A stretch of 64,000 bases of DNA from Eudorina sp. 2006-703-Eu-15 (GCA_003117195.1 BDSI01000018.1:1-64000), one strand, 5' to 3'. Positions 1 to 9,923 are shown, numbered from the stretch's first letter. Notes: a model not told the origin generated them from the letters alone. Program-made: numbers and translations.

Positions 1-972
1 CCTGACCTTCGTAAGGACTGGGTCTGCATGTGAAGCTACGCCTGCGGATATTAAGGCCTCGCTCACGTTAGCTATTTCGTCCGCTTAGCTTTGGAGGATA
101 AATGTCCGCATAGCGCCTGTAACCTATTAGGTTTCAAGATGCACGTTTCGAACCCTAAGACGGTTGAGGCTCGGATGCATTTTCGAATCGCATTGCCCGC
201 TTTGTGTCGCCTTATCGCCCCTTCCGCTCCGTAAGGCGATCCCATCTACCGGGAATGGGGCTGGAATATGTTCCGCGCGTACGAGCGGTGGTGCCGCGTG
301 AGCACCGGCGGGTACCAGGTGATCAGCAACGTGGAGGCGGTGCCGCCCAGTCCTGGCAACAAAATGGAGTCGTTCTGGATCGCTGAGACCCTGAAGTATT
401 TTTACCTGCTGTTCTCGGACGACCCAGATGAGGTGTGTGGGGAGGCACGGTTGCCAGGATGCGGGCGCGGGTCGGATGCACAAGCCCAACGCGATGGGCT
501 GCGGGGCATGGATGTGTTGCAGTTGATTGCGGTGTAGCGCGTCTGGTCAGCGATCACTGCTGTGAGAGGTACTACTGATTGCCTTCCATTGTGTCCCCTA
601 GTTGCGCTTCCGGCAAACTCGCCCATTTTTATCGCGTGAGAGCACTCATTGCCGTGTTGCCCTTGGCACAAGCGATATACTCACGCCCACCTGTATTCCG
701 GTCTGTACTGAAGGGACCAAACCTGAAACTTTTGTCCGTTACGCATGTACTCAAATCAATTCCCCCAGATTCCCTTGGACGAGTATGTGTTCAACACGGA
801 GGCGCACCCTCTCGCCAGGTTTGGTTCAGACACGGATGCACAGCTGATGTCCGTGCTGGCCAAGTTCCATCCCCGCAACAGCAGCACATCGGGCAAAGAT
901 GCATTGAGCAAACTTGGCCAGGTGCTGCGCGCTCCAGCGCGTGGGGGGCAAGGTCGGAGGCGCCGTCAATGA
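1..972 (+). CDS. Class I alpha-1,2-mannosidase (GH47), C-terminal exons
   Basis: This is the 3' end of a glycoside hydrolase family 47 gene; these enzymes trim alpha-1,2-mannose from N-glycans in the ER or Golgi. Two exons are clear. Exon 236-432 reads GDPIYREWGWNMFRAYERW, then the family block NKMESFWIAETLKYFYLLFS. Exon 769-972 opens with IPLDEYVFNTEAHPL, whose NTEAHP motif carries the calcium-coordinating threonine, and ends at a TGA. The 433-768 intron (GT..AG) joins them in phase 0. A further exon probably ends near position 21, since bases 2-20 read LTFVRT, like the family's YLWRATGDP, but no good GT donor is visible there. Most of the catalytic (alpha/alpha)7 barrel lies upstream of the window. 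After NTEAHPL the 50-residue tail is basic and not conserved. Family assignment is firm; the subtype (ER MNS3 versus Golgi MNS1) cannot be decided. Confidence 0.88.
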
Positions 973-2114
973 ATGGATTGTACTTGCCTCGCCGTGTGTA
1001 TGGGAGCAATCCTGTTCCTGGCATTGCGGGAACACGCACGAGGTGGTCTTATTGGTAATGCGGGCGATGCACTTATGTATTATGGAATGGACTATGCATG
1101 CATGACAGCGTTGACAGCTCTTTTATTCATGTGCTGGGGCTCGAAGGGTCAAAGCATAGGATCCATCCGCAGTTCAGATTCGCGGATCTGTGAACCCTTG
1201 CATCGATGTCCAGTCTTGTGCAGTGAGACGCCTGGTACGTTTGCATAGTGAAGCTGGTGATCGCTTTTCCACCAAGGGAGGTGGACTCATAAAAGTTCCG
1301 ATTGGCCGGGGAGGCACTGGACAGGGCTGGCAGATGCGTGCGCGGCCTTGAGATGGATACGATGAAAATCGGGGCGTCGCTTATCGGCGGTTGCCTTCCT
1401 CATTCTTGGCTGGTATCATGACCGATGTGGACACGAAACGGCGTCGATTTGGTGCGCGGTTCGTGCGTGGTTCGCCAAATCCTATCAACGGAAGTGAACT
1501 CCGGTGAACTCCCTGACGGATATGTCCTGATGGGATAGTTCTGCGCCTAGACGCTTATTGCACGTTGTCATGGGAATGGCTACACGGGTTACCGACGAAA
1601 CACGAGTCCAGACAAAACCCGTGTTGCGTGTAATGCAAGCAGCATGCACACCAATTGCTTAACGACGGCAGTAATAAGGTCAAACCAACCCCAGAACCGG
1701 TGGCTACGGACGGAACGCCATTCGTACGTGTCGCCTTGCCCCACAAACTGCCTGCAAATGCGGATGGAGGTCAATACCTTCTCCGGAGCATGCCCTCCTG
1801 CACGCCTTTAGCTTCCCCAAAAGAAGAGCAAACCCTCCGCACCTGTCTCCGCGCCTATCCGCGTTGCTTCACATGCGTACAGAATACCGTGTGCCATCGC
1901 ACGGCGCGCATTGGGTGTTCAGGGTGTGCCGACGGGACGCAAAGCGGCGCTATCAGGGCGTTGATGGACACAGGGCATTAGTTGTGGTGGACAAGTGAAG
2001 TTGTATTTGTTTTGTCATTGTGAAGCTTGGCATATACGTTAGGGGTATGTCGTGCATTACCGTACCAACCTGGCGGTTGGAAACCTTCGGAACGCCTGGC
2101 AAGGCAGCTACACC
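973..2114. other. 3' UTR / intergenic, no gene recognised
   Basis: No conserved coding sequence was seen on either strand. A TGTAA motif at 1629-1633, the usual volvocine polyadenylation signal, could end the mannosidase transcript, although it lies about 650 bases after the stop. The stretch stops at the left target-site copy of the LTR array. Confidence 0.4.
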
Positions 2115-2119
2115 AAGAC
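2115..2119. repeat. Left target-site duplication AAGAC
   Basis: AAGAC directly precedes the first inverted LTR. The same five bases follow that LTR at 2394-2398 and follow the last LTR at 11308-11312. Five bases is the usual staggered cut of LTR-element integrases. Confidence 0.8.
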
Positions 2120-2393
2120 TGAAAGGGAATAGGACCTCTCGAAGTTGGGAGCTCAAAGGTTGTTACACAATTGTAATGTCGAATGGCGTAAGCCGACTTC
2201 ACACACTCCAGAATGCACAACAACGTGAGTCTACTTAAGTCTTCAACAACAATGCCTTATATAGGCCAACTCAGGCGGCGCACTAAAGGCGCTCGTAACT
2301 CGTACTCAAATAACAACTACCATACAACTTAGCCCAACGGTAAAGAACATTACCGTTATTCGGCCTTCGAATTAACTACGGCTAATCCTTACA
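2120..2393 (-). repeat. LTR copy 1 (inverted, 274 bp)
   Basis: Read on the minus strand the LTR starts TGTAAGGATTAGCC and ends CCCTTTCA (TG...CA ends). It has a TATATAA box about 140 bp before its 3' end. It has a single copy of the 60-bp U3 block. AAGAC on both sides means that, taken alone, it would look like a solo LTR. Confidence 0.85.
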
Positions 2394-2774
2394 AAGACCA
2401 ATTCGATTACTTCACCTACTTTCAGTTTTGCAACCTAAACTTACTTGTATGTTGCGTATCACTGTCCTACATTCAACGCGCAATTATCTGTGCATGCGCC
2501 GTTTACTCTGGTGAAACCGAATAACGCATATTAATTACACAGTTGCCCTCAAAGGCAGCCCTCCGCACTTCGCCAAGGAGCGCCATTCAACCTCACAAGA
2601 GACTCGGTGCCGCATATGAGGGCAACTGTGTAATTAATATGCGTTATTCGGTTTCACCAGAGTAAACGGCGCATGCACAGATAATTGCGCGTTGAATGTA
2701 GGACAGTGATACGCAACATACAAGTAAGTTTAGGTTGCAAAACTGAAAGTAGGTGAAGTAATCGAATTGGTCTT
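2394..2774. repeat. Fold-back copy of the FRA10AC1 promoter and first codons (copy 1)
   Basis: Arm 2394-2551 equals the host sequence at 11308-11465, the promoter/leader side of FRA10AC1. The 65-bp centre 2552-2616 is the reverse complement of 11466-11530, which includes the FRA10AC1 start codon and about 12 codons. Arm 2617-2774 is the reverse complement of the first arm. The block is therefore a 158-bp palindrome whose loop is a piece of the host gene. Confidence 0.85.
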
Positions 2775-3108
2775 TGTAAGGATTAGCCGTAGTTAATTCG
2801 AAGGCCGAATAACGGTAATGTTCTTTACCGTTGGGCTAAGGATTAGCCGTAGTTAATTCGAAGGCCGAGTAACGGTAATGTTCTTTACCGTTGGGCTAAG
2901 TTATATGGTAGTTGTTATTTGAGTACGAGTTACGAGCGCCTTTAGTGCGCCGCCTGAGTTGGCCTATATAAGGCATTGTTGTTGAAGACTTAAGTAGACT
3001 CACGTTGTTGTGCATTCTGGAGTGTGTGAAGTCGGCTTACGCCATTCGACATTACAATTGTGTAACAACCTTTGAGCTCCCAACTTCGAGAGGTCCTATT
3101 CCCTTTCA
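2775..3108 (+). repeat. LTR copy 2 (forward, long form, 334 bp)
   Basis: TG...CA LTR with two tandem copies of the 60-bp U3 block that starts GGATTAGCCGTAG. TATATAA lies at 2965-2971. The primer-binding site TGGTATCAGAGC, complementary to initiator tRNA-Met, follows at 3111-3122, two bases after the LTR. Confidence 0.88.
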
Positions 3109-3184
3109 GTTGGTATCAGAGCTTGGGTGATCCTCCTCACTCGCCTCGTCGCCTTCGCTGCGCCGCCTCGTTTCTCCCGTCGAC

Positions 3185-3734
3185 ATGGCTGACCCATCTT
3201 CCGCTCACCCCGAGATTACCGCCGACCCGGAACTTTCAGGCGCCACTTCGTCACGTTCGCGTAGCCGCTCCTCCATCGAAGGGATGCCGCCGAACCCCCG
3301 TTCGCGCTCCCAGGACGACTTCTTCTCCCCCGAGCCGGACCGCCGCCCCAGCATGGCCTCCGCTCCCGGCGACCACCTTCTCCCGCATAACCAGCCGGAC
3401 TACGCCGCCCAGCATCCGCGCAACCGCGACTGGCCGCCGCCTCCCCCTCCGCCGCCGTCCCTGACCGCCCTCATCGACCGCCGCGCCTGGGCCGCCGCAG
3501 CCACTACTTCGGGCCGCCCCTTCGCCACCGCCGCCGCCGCCCCACTCCGATTGCCTGAGTCGCAGTTGAGAGCCATCACCACCGCCATGGAGGCCGCCGT
3601 CCGCGCCGCCGTCGCCGCCACCATGCGCGCCGCCCCACAGCCGCCACTGCCCCCTGCTCCCGCCGCCGACCACGCCCCCCCGCCGCTGCTCCGGGCCCCT
3701 CGAGCGCGCCCGCCGCCCCCATCGCGATACCAAC
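3185..3734 (+). CDS. Gag-like ORF, copy 1 (forward)
   Basis: The ORF starts 77 bases after the LTR end, in the place of a Ty1/copia gag. The protein begins MADPSSAHPEITADPEL, is rich in Pro, Ala, Ser and Arg, has a poly-proline run near residue 85, and then an Ala-rich helix (ESQLRAITTAMEAAVRAA). No CCHC zinc knuckle, protease or polymerase follows. The native sequence stops at GATACCAAC, the reverse of the primer site, where the inverted LTR begins. The frame stays open into that LTR and stops at 3851-3853, so a 222-residue product is possible. I call it gag from position and composition only; it could be non-coding passenger sequence. Confidence 0.55.
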
Positions 3735-4008
3735 TGAAAGGGAATAGGACCTCTCGAAGTTGGGAGCTCAAAGGTTGTTACACAATTGTAATGTCGAATG
3801 GCGTAAGCCGACTTCACACACTCCAGAATGCACAACAACGTGAGTCTACTTAAGTCTTCAACAACAATGCCTTATATAGGCCAACTCAGGCGGCGCACTA
3901 AAGGCGCTCGTAACTCGTACTCAAATAACAACTACCATACAACTTAGCCCAACGGTAAAGAACATTACCGTTATTCGGCCTTCGAATTAACTACGGCTAA
4001 TCCTTACA
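3735..4008 (-). repeat. LTR copy 3 (inverted internal LTR, short form)
   Basis: 274-bp LTR in reverse orientation, joined directly to the 3' end of the gag-like segment through an inverted primer-site remnant. It lacks the U3 duplication that both flanking forward LTRs (2775 and 4234) carry. Confidence 0.85.
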
Positions 4009-4233
4009 TTCCCCCTGCTTAACACAAGCACCGTCCTCGGTGCTAAACACGCAAACAGCACGCACTGCACATGCGCCACCTCTGTTTTCCCTGAAGTGCG
4101 AGATCGGCAACTGGGCTAGCGAGAGGAAGGGAAAGGGAAACAGAGTCAAGGGAAAACAGAGGTGGCGCATGTGCAGTGCGTGCTGTTCGCGTGTTTAGCA
4201 CCGAGGACGGTGCTTGTGTTAAGCAGGGGGGAA
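4009..4233. repeat. Polypurine-tract hairpin, copy 1
   Basis: Arms of about 83 bp (4009-4091 and 4151-4233) are reverse complements with very few mismatches, around a loop of about 60 bases. The right arm ends AAGCAGGGGGGAA directly before the TG of the next LTR, the expected polypurine tract of a 3' LTR. The left arm is the same tract inverted next to the inverted LTR. Confidence 0.8.
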
Positions 4234-4567
4234 TGTAAGGATTAGCCGTAGTTAATTCGAAGGCCGAATAACGGTAATGTTCTTTACCGTTGGGCTAAGG
4301 ATTAGCCGTAGTTAATTCGAAGGCCGAGTAACGGTAATGTTCTTTACCGTTGGGCTAAGTTATATGGTAGTTGTTATTTGAGTACGAGTTACGAGCGCCT
4401 TTAGTGCGCCGCCTGAGTTGGCCTATATAAGGCATTGTTGTTGAAGACTTAAGTAGACTCACGTTGTTGTGCATTCTGGAGTGTGTGAAGTCGGCTTACG
4501 CCATTCGACATTACAATTGTGTAACAACCTTTGAGCTCCCAACTTCGAGAGGTCCTATTCCCTTTCA
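4234..4567 (+). repeat. LTR copy 4 (forward, long form)
   Basis: 334-bp LTR with the U3 60-bp duplication, preceded by a polypurine tract and followed by the primer site TGGTATCAGAGC at 4570-4581. It serves as 3' LTR of one element copy and 5' LTR of the next. Confidence 0.85.
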
Positions 4568-4643
4568 GTTGGTATCAGAGCTTGGGTGATCCTCCTCACT
4601 CGCCTCGTCGCCTTCGCTGCGCCGCCTCGTTTCTCCCGTCGAC

Positions 4644-5193
4644 ATGGCTGACCCATCTTCCGCTCACCCCGAGATTACCGCCGACCCGGAACTTTCAGGC
4701 GCCACTTCGTCACGTTCGCGTAGCCGCTCCTCCATCGAAGGGATGCCGCCGAACCCCCGTTCGCGCTCCCAGGACGACTTCTTCTCCCCCGAGCCGGACG
4801 GCCGCCCCAGCATGGCCTCCGCTCCCGGCGACCACCTTCTCCCGCATAACCAGCCGGACTACGCCGCCCAGCATCCGCGCAACCGCGACTGGCCGCCGCC
4901 TCCCCCTCCGCCGCCGTCCCTGACCGCCCTCATCGACCGCCGCGCCTGGGCCGCCGCAGCCACTACTTCGGGCCGCCCCTTCGCCACCGCCGCCGCCGCC
5001 GCACTCCGATTGCCTGAGTCGCAGTTGAGAGCCATCACCACCGCCATGGAGGCCGCCGTCCGCGCCGCCGTCGCCGCCACCATGCGCGCCGCCCCACAGC
5101 CGCCACTGCCCCCTGCTCCCGCCGCCGACCACGCCCCCCCGCCGCTGCTCCGGGCCCCTCGAGCGCGCCCGCCGCCCCCATCGCGATACCAAC
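4644..5193 (+). CDS. Gag-like ORF, copy 2 (forward)
   Basis: Same ORF and junction as the copy at 3185. Visible differences include Gly for Arg in the EPDR block (C to G at about 4800) and Ala for Pro before LRLPES. The frame again continues into the inverted LTR, to 5312. Confidence 0.5.
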
Positions 5194-5467
5194 TGAAAGG
5201 GAATAGGACCTCTCGAAGTTGGGAGCTCAAAGGTTGTTACACAATTGTAATGTCGAATGGCGTAAGCCGACTTCACACACTCCAGAATGCACAACAACGT
5301 GAGTCTACTTAAGTCTTCAACAACAATGCCTTATATAGGCCAACTCAGGCGGCGCACTAAAGGCGCTCGTAACTCGTACTCAAATAACAACTACCATACA
5401 ACTTAGCCCAACGGTAAAGAACATTACCGTTATTCGGCCTTCGAATTAACTACGGCTAATCCTTACA
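5194..5467 (-). repeat. LTR copy 5 (inverted, short form)
   Basis: 274-bp LTR, single U3 block, joined to the gag-like segment on its left and to an inverted polypurine tract on its right. Confidence 0.85.
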
Positions 5468-5692
5468 TTCCCCCCTGCTTAACACAAGCACCGTCCTCGG
5501 TGCTAAACACGCAAACAGCACGCACTGCACATGCGCCACCTCTGTTTTCCCTGAAGTGCGAGATCGGCAACTGGGCTAGCGAGAGGAAGGGAAAGGGAAA
5601 CAGAGTCAAGGGAAAACAGAGGTGGCGCATGTGCAGTGCGTGCTGTTCGCGTGTTTAGCACCGAGGACGGTGCTTGTGTTAAGCAGGGGGAA
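5468..5692. repeat. Polypurine-tract hairpin, copy 2
   Basis: Same 225-bp hairpin as at 4009-4233. The pyrimidine run has one extra C on the left and one fewer G on the right, a homopolymer-only difference. Confidence 0.8.
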
Positions 5693-5966
5693 TGTAAGGA
5701 TTAGCCGTAGTTAATTCGAAGGCCGAATAACGGTAATGTTCTTTACCGTTGGGCTAAGTTGTATGGTAGTTGTTATTTGAGTACGAGTTACGAGCGCCTT
5801 TAGTGCGCCGCCTGAGTTGGCCTATATAAGGCATTGTTGTTGAAGACTTAAGTAGACTCACGTTGTTGTGCATTCTGGAGTGTGTGAAGTCGGCTTACGC
5901 CATTCGACATTACAATTGTGTAACAACCTTTGAGCTCCCAACTTCGAGAGGTCCTATTCCCTTTCA
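5693..5966 (+). repeat. LTR copy 6 (forward, short form)
   Basis: 274-bp LTR without the U3 duplication (GTTGTATGG where long copies read GTTATATGG). After it only GTTGGTATC of the primer site remains, then the reverse-oriented gag-like segment. Confidence 0.85.
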
Positions 5967-6500
5967 GTTGGTATCGCGACGGGGCGGCGGGCGCGCTCGA
6001 CGAGCCAGAGGGGCCCGGAGCAGCGGCGGGGGGGCGTGGTCGGCGGCGGGAGCAGGGGGCAGTGGCGGCTGTGGGGCGGCGCGCATGGTGGCGGCGACGG
6101 CGGCGCGGACGGCGGCCTCCATGGCGGTGGTGATGGCTCTCAACTGCGACTCAGGCAATCGGAGTGGGGCGGCGGCGGCGGTGGCTGCGGCGGCCGAGGC
6201 GCAGCGGTCGATGAGGGCGGTCAGGGACGGCGGCGGAGGGGGAGGCGGCGGCCAGTCGCGGTTGCGCGGATGCTGGGCGGCGTAGTCCGGCTGGTTATGC
6301 GGGAGAAGGTGGTCGCCGGGAGCGGAGGCCATGCTGGGGCGGCGGTCCGGCTCGGGGGAGAAGAAGTCGTCCTGGGAGCGCGAACGGGGGTTCGGCGGCA
6401 TCCCTTCGATGGAGGAGCGGCTACGCGAACGTGACGAAGTGGCGCCTGAAAGTTCCGGGTCGGCGGTAATCTCGGGGTGAGCGGAAGATGGGTCAGCCAT
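5967..6500 (-). CDS. Gag-like ORF, variant II (reverse)
   Basis: Starts MADPSSAHPEITADPEL at 6500 on the minus strand, downstream of its own LTR (6577-6850) and primer site (6563-6574). It differs from the forward copies by an internal deletion after TALIDR (CASAAAATAAAAP in place of a longer segment with TTSGRPF) and by extra Arg/Ala residues near the end. It ends at the same primer-remnant junction as the forward copies, so the junction is older than the split between the two variants. Confidence 0.5.
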
Positions 6501-6576
6501 GTCGACGGGAGAAACGAGGCGGCGCAGCGAAGGCGACGAGGCGAGTGAGGAGGATCACCCAAGCTCTGATACCAAC

Positions 6577-6850
6577 TGAAAGGGAATAGGACCTCTCGAA
6601 GTTGGGAGCTCAAAGGTTGTTACACAATTGTAATGTCGAATGGCGTAAGCCGACTTCACACACTCCAGAATGCACAACAACGTGAGTCTACTTAAGTCTT
6701 CAACAACAATGCCTTATATAGGCCAACTCAGGCGGCGCACTAAAGGCGCTCGTAACTCGTACTCAAATAACAACTACCATACAACTTAGCCCAACGGTAA
6801 AGAACATTACCGTTATTCGGCCTTCGAATTAACTACGGCTAATCCTTACA
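6577..6850 (-). repeat. LTR copy 7 (inverted, short form)
   Basis: 5' LTR of the variant II element on the minus strand. Its outer side abuts AAGAC and the host-derived arm, exactly as LTR copies 1 and 12 do. Confidence 0.85.
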
Positions 6851-7231
6851 AAGACCAATTCGATTACTTCACCTACTTTCAGTTTTGCAACCTAAACTTA
6901 CTTGTATGTTGCGTATCACTGTCCTACATTCAACGCGCAATTATCTGTGCATGCGCCGTTTACTCTGGTGAAACCGAATAACGCATATTAATTACACAGT
7001 TGCCCTCAAAGGCAGCCCTCCGCACTTCGCCAAGGAGCGCCATTCAACCTCACAAGAGACTCGGTGCCGCATATGAGGGCAACTGTGTAATTAATATGCG
7101 TTATTCGGTTTCACCAGAGTAAACGGCGCATGCACAGATAATTGCGCGTTGAATGTAGGACAGTGATACGCAACATACAAGTAAGTTTAGGTTGCAAAAC
7201 TGAAAGTAGGTGAAGTAATCGAATTGGTCTT
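6851..7231. repeat. Fold-back copy of the FRA10AC1 promoter and first codons (copy 2)
   Basis: Arm 6851-7008, centre 7009-7073 (reverse complement of 11466-11530) and arm 7074-7231. The layout is the same as at 2394-2774. Confidence 0.85.
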
Positions 7232-7565
7232 TGTAAGGATTAGCCGTAGTTAATTCGAAGGCCGAATAACGGTAATGTTCTTTACCGTTGGGCTAAGGAT
7301 TAGCCGTAGTTAATTCGAAGGCCGAGTAACGGTAATGTTCTTTACCGTTGGGCTAAGTTATATGGTAGTTGTTATTTGAGTACGAGTTACGAGCGCCTTT
7401 AGTGCGCCGCCTGAGTTGGCCTATATAAGGCATTGTTGTTGAAGACTTAAGTAGACTCACGTTGTTGTGCATTCTGGAGTGTGTGAAGTCGGCTTACGCC
7501 ATTCGACATTACAATTGTGTAACAACCTTTGAGCTCCCAACTTCGAGAGGTCCTATTCCCTTTCA
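7232..7565 (+). repeat. LTR copy 8 (forward, long form)
   Basis: 334-bp LTR with the U3 60-bp duplication; primer site at 7568-7579. Confidence 0.85.
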
Positions 7566-7641
7566 GTTGGTATCAGAGCTTGGGTGATCCTCCTCACTCG
7601 CCTCGTCGCCTTCGCTGCGCCGCCTCGTTTCTCCCGTCGAC

Positions 7642-8189
7642 ATGGCTGACCCATCTTCCGCTCACCCCGAGATTACCGCCGACCCGGAACTTTCAGGCGC
7701 CACTTCGTCACGTTCGCGTAGCCGCTCCTCCATCGAAGGGATGCCGCCGAACCCCCGTTCGCGCTCCCAGGACGACTTCTTCTCCCCCGAGCCGGACCGC
7801 CGCCCCAGCATGGCCTCCGCTCCCGGCGACCACCTTCTCCCGCATAACCAGCCGGACTACGCCGCCCAGCATCCGCGCAACCGCGACTGGCCGCCGCCTC
7901 CCCTCCGCCGCCGTCCCTGACCGCCCTCATCGACCGCCGCGCCTGGGCCGCCGCAGCCACTACTTCGGGCCGCCCCTTCGCCACCGCCGCCGCCGCCCCA
8001 CTCCGATTGCCTGAGTCGCAGTTGAGAGCCATCACCACCGCCATGGAGGCCGCCGTCCGCGCCGCCGTCGCCGCCACCATGCGCGCCGCCCCACAGCCGC
8101 CACTGCCCCCTGCTCCCGCCGCCGACCACGCCCCCCCGCCGCTGCTCCGGGCCCTCGAGCGCGCCCGCCGCCCCCATCGCGATACCAAC
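7642..8189 (+). pseudogene. Gag-like ORF, copy 3 (forward, frameshifted)
   Basis: Same sequence as the copy at 3185 but one C is missing in the CCTCCCCCTCC run, so the frame stops at 7920. A second C is missing near 8153 (GGGCCCTCGAG). Both changes sit in homopolymers, so they may be sequencing errors rather than mutations. Confidence 0.5.
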
Positions 8190-8463
8190 TGAAAGGGAAT
8201 AGGACCTCTCGAAGTTGGGAGCTCAAAGGTTGTTACACAATTGTAATGTCGAATGGCGTAAGCCGACTTCACACACTCCAGAATGCACAACAACGTGAGT
8301 CTACTTAAGTCTTCAACAACAATGCCTTATATAGGCCAACTCAGGCGGCGCACTAAAGGCGCTCGTAACTCGTACTCAAATAACAACTACCATACAACTT
8401 AGCCCAACGGTAAAGAACATTACCGTTATTCGGCCTTCGAATTAACTACGGCTAATCCTTACA
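8190..8463 (-). repeat. LTR copy 9 (inverted, short form)
   Basis: 274-bp inverted internal LTR, same junctions as copy 3. Confidence 0.85.
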
Positions 8464-8688
8464 TTCCCCCTGCTTAACACAAGCACCGTCCTCGGTGCTA
8501 AACACGCAAACAGCACGCACTGCACATGCGCCACCTCTGTTTTCCCTGAAGTGCGAGATCGGCAACTGGGCTAGCGAGAGGAAGGGAAAGGGAAACAGAG
8601 TCAAGGGAAAACAGAGGTGGCGCATGTGCAGTGCGTGCTGTTCGCGTGTTTAGCACCGAGGACGGTGCTTGTGTTAAGCAGGGGGGAA
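8464..8688. repeat. Polypurine-tract hairpin, copy 3
   Basis: 225-bp hairpin identical in layout to 4009-4233, ending in the polypurine tract before the next LTR. Confidence 0.8.
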
Positions 8689-9022
8689 TGTAAGGATTAG
8701 CCGTAGTTAATTCGAAGGCCGAATAACGGTAATGTTCTTTACCGTTGGGCTAAGGATTAGCCGTAGTTAATTCGAAGGCCGAGTAACGGTAATGTTCTTT
8801 ACCGTTGGGCTAAGTTATATGGTAGTTGTTATTTGAGTACGAGTTACGAGCGCCTTTAGTGCGCCGCCTGAGTTGGCCTATATAAGGCATTGTTGTTGAA
8901 GACTTAAGTAGACTCACGTTGTTGTGCATTCTGGAGTGTGTGAAGTCGGCTTACGCCATTCGACATTACAATTGTGTAACAACCTTTGAGCTCCCAACTT
9001 CGAGAGGTCCTATTCCCTTTCA
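8689..9022 (+). repeat. LTR copy 10 (forward, long form)
   Basis: 334-bp LTR with the U3 60-bp duplication; primer site at 9025-9036. Confidence 0.85.
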
Positions 9023-9098
9023 GTTGGTATCAGAGCTTGGGTGATCCTCCTCACTCGCCTCGTCGCCTTCGCTGCGCCGCCTCGTTTCTCCCGTCGAC

Positions 9099-9649
9099 AT
9101 GGCTGACCCATCTTCCGCTCACCCCGAGATTACCGCCGACCCGGAACTTTCAGGCGCCACTTCGTCACGTTCGCGTAGCCGCTCCTCCATCGAAGGGATG
9201 CCGCCGAACCCCCGTTCGCGCTCCCAGGACGACTTCTTCTCCCCCGAGCCGGACCGCCGCCCCAGCATGGCCTCCGCTCCCGGCGACCACCTTCTCCCGC
9301 ATAACCAGCCGGACTACGCCGCCCAGCATCCGCGCAACCGCGACTGGCCGCCGCCTCCCCCTCCGCCGCCGTCCCTGACCGCCCTCATCGACCGCCGCGC
9401 CTGGGCCGCCGCAGCCACTACTTCGGGCCGCCCCTTCGCCACCGCCGCCGCCGCCCCACTCCGATTGCCTGAGTCGCAGTTGAGAGCCATCACCACCGCC
9501 ATGGAGGCCGCCGTCCGCGCCGCCGTCGCCGCCACCATGCGCGCCGCCCCACAGCCGCCACTGCCCCCTGCTCCCGCCGCCGACCACGCCCCCCCCGCAG
9601 CTGCTCCGGGCCCCTCGAGCGCGCCCGCCGCCCCCATCGCGATACCAAC
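9099..9649 (+). CDS. Gag-like ORF, copy 4 (forward)
   Basis: Same ORF as the copy at 3185. An altered run near 9595 (CCCCCCGCAGCTGC) shifts the last 25 codons to read APPAAAPGPSSAPAAP before entering the inverted LTR; the frame ends at 9662. Confidence 0.5.
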
Positions 9650-9923
9650 TGAAAGGGAATAGGACCTCTCGAAGTTGGGAGCTCAAAGGTTGTTACACAA
9701 TTGTAATGTCGAATGGCGTAAGCCGACTTCACACACTCCAGAATGCACAACAACGTGAGTCTACTTAAGTCTTCAACAACAATGCCTTATATAGGCCAAC
9801 TCAGGCGGCGCACTAAAGGCGCTCGTAACTCGTACTCAAATAACAACTACCATACAACTTAGCCCAACGGTAAAGAACATTACCGTTATTCGGCCTTCGA
9901 ATTAACTACGGCTAATCCTTACA
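9650..9923 (-). repeat. LTR copy 11 (inverted, short form)
   Basis: 274-bp inverted LTR. Together with 9924-11307 it makes one complete variant II element of 1,658 bp on the minus strand. Confidence 0.85.

Noticed and set aside
2120..2393. Simple solo LTR at the left edge of the array
   Set aside because: AAGAC flanks it on both sides, but the right-hand AAGAC belongs to the copied host arm that continues into the array, so it is better read as the left end of the whole structure.
3072..3464. Frames starting MSSQLREVLFPFS (also near 4531, 7529, 8986 and on the minus strand)
   Set aside because: They begin inside the LTR end and cross the primer-binding site in a frame other than the gag-like one. 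They recur only because the LTR recurs.
3251..3838. Long Gly/Arg-rich frames on the strand opposite the gag-like ORF (and equivalents near 4710, 7673, 9165, 10320)
   Set aside because: They are antisense shadows of a GC-rich Pro/Ala-coding segment plus LTR sequence, with no motif of their own.
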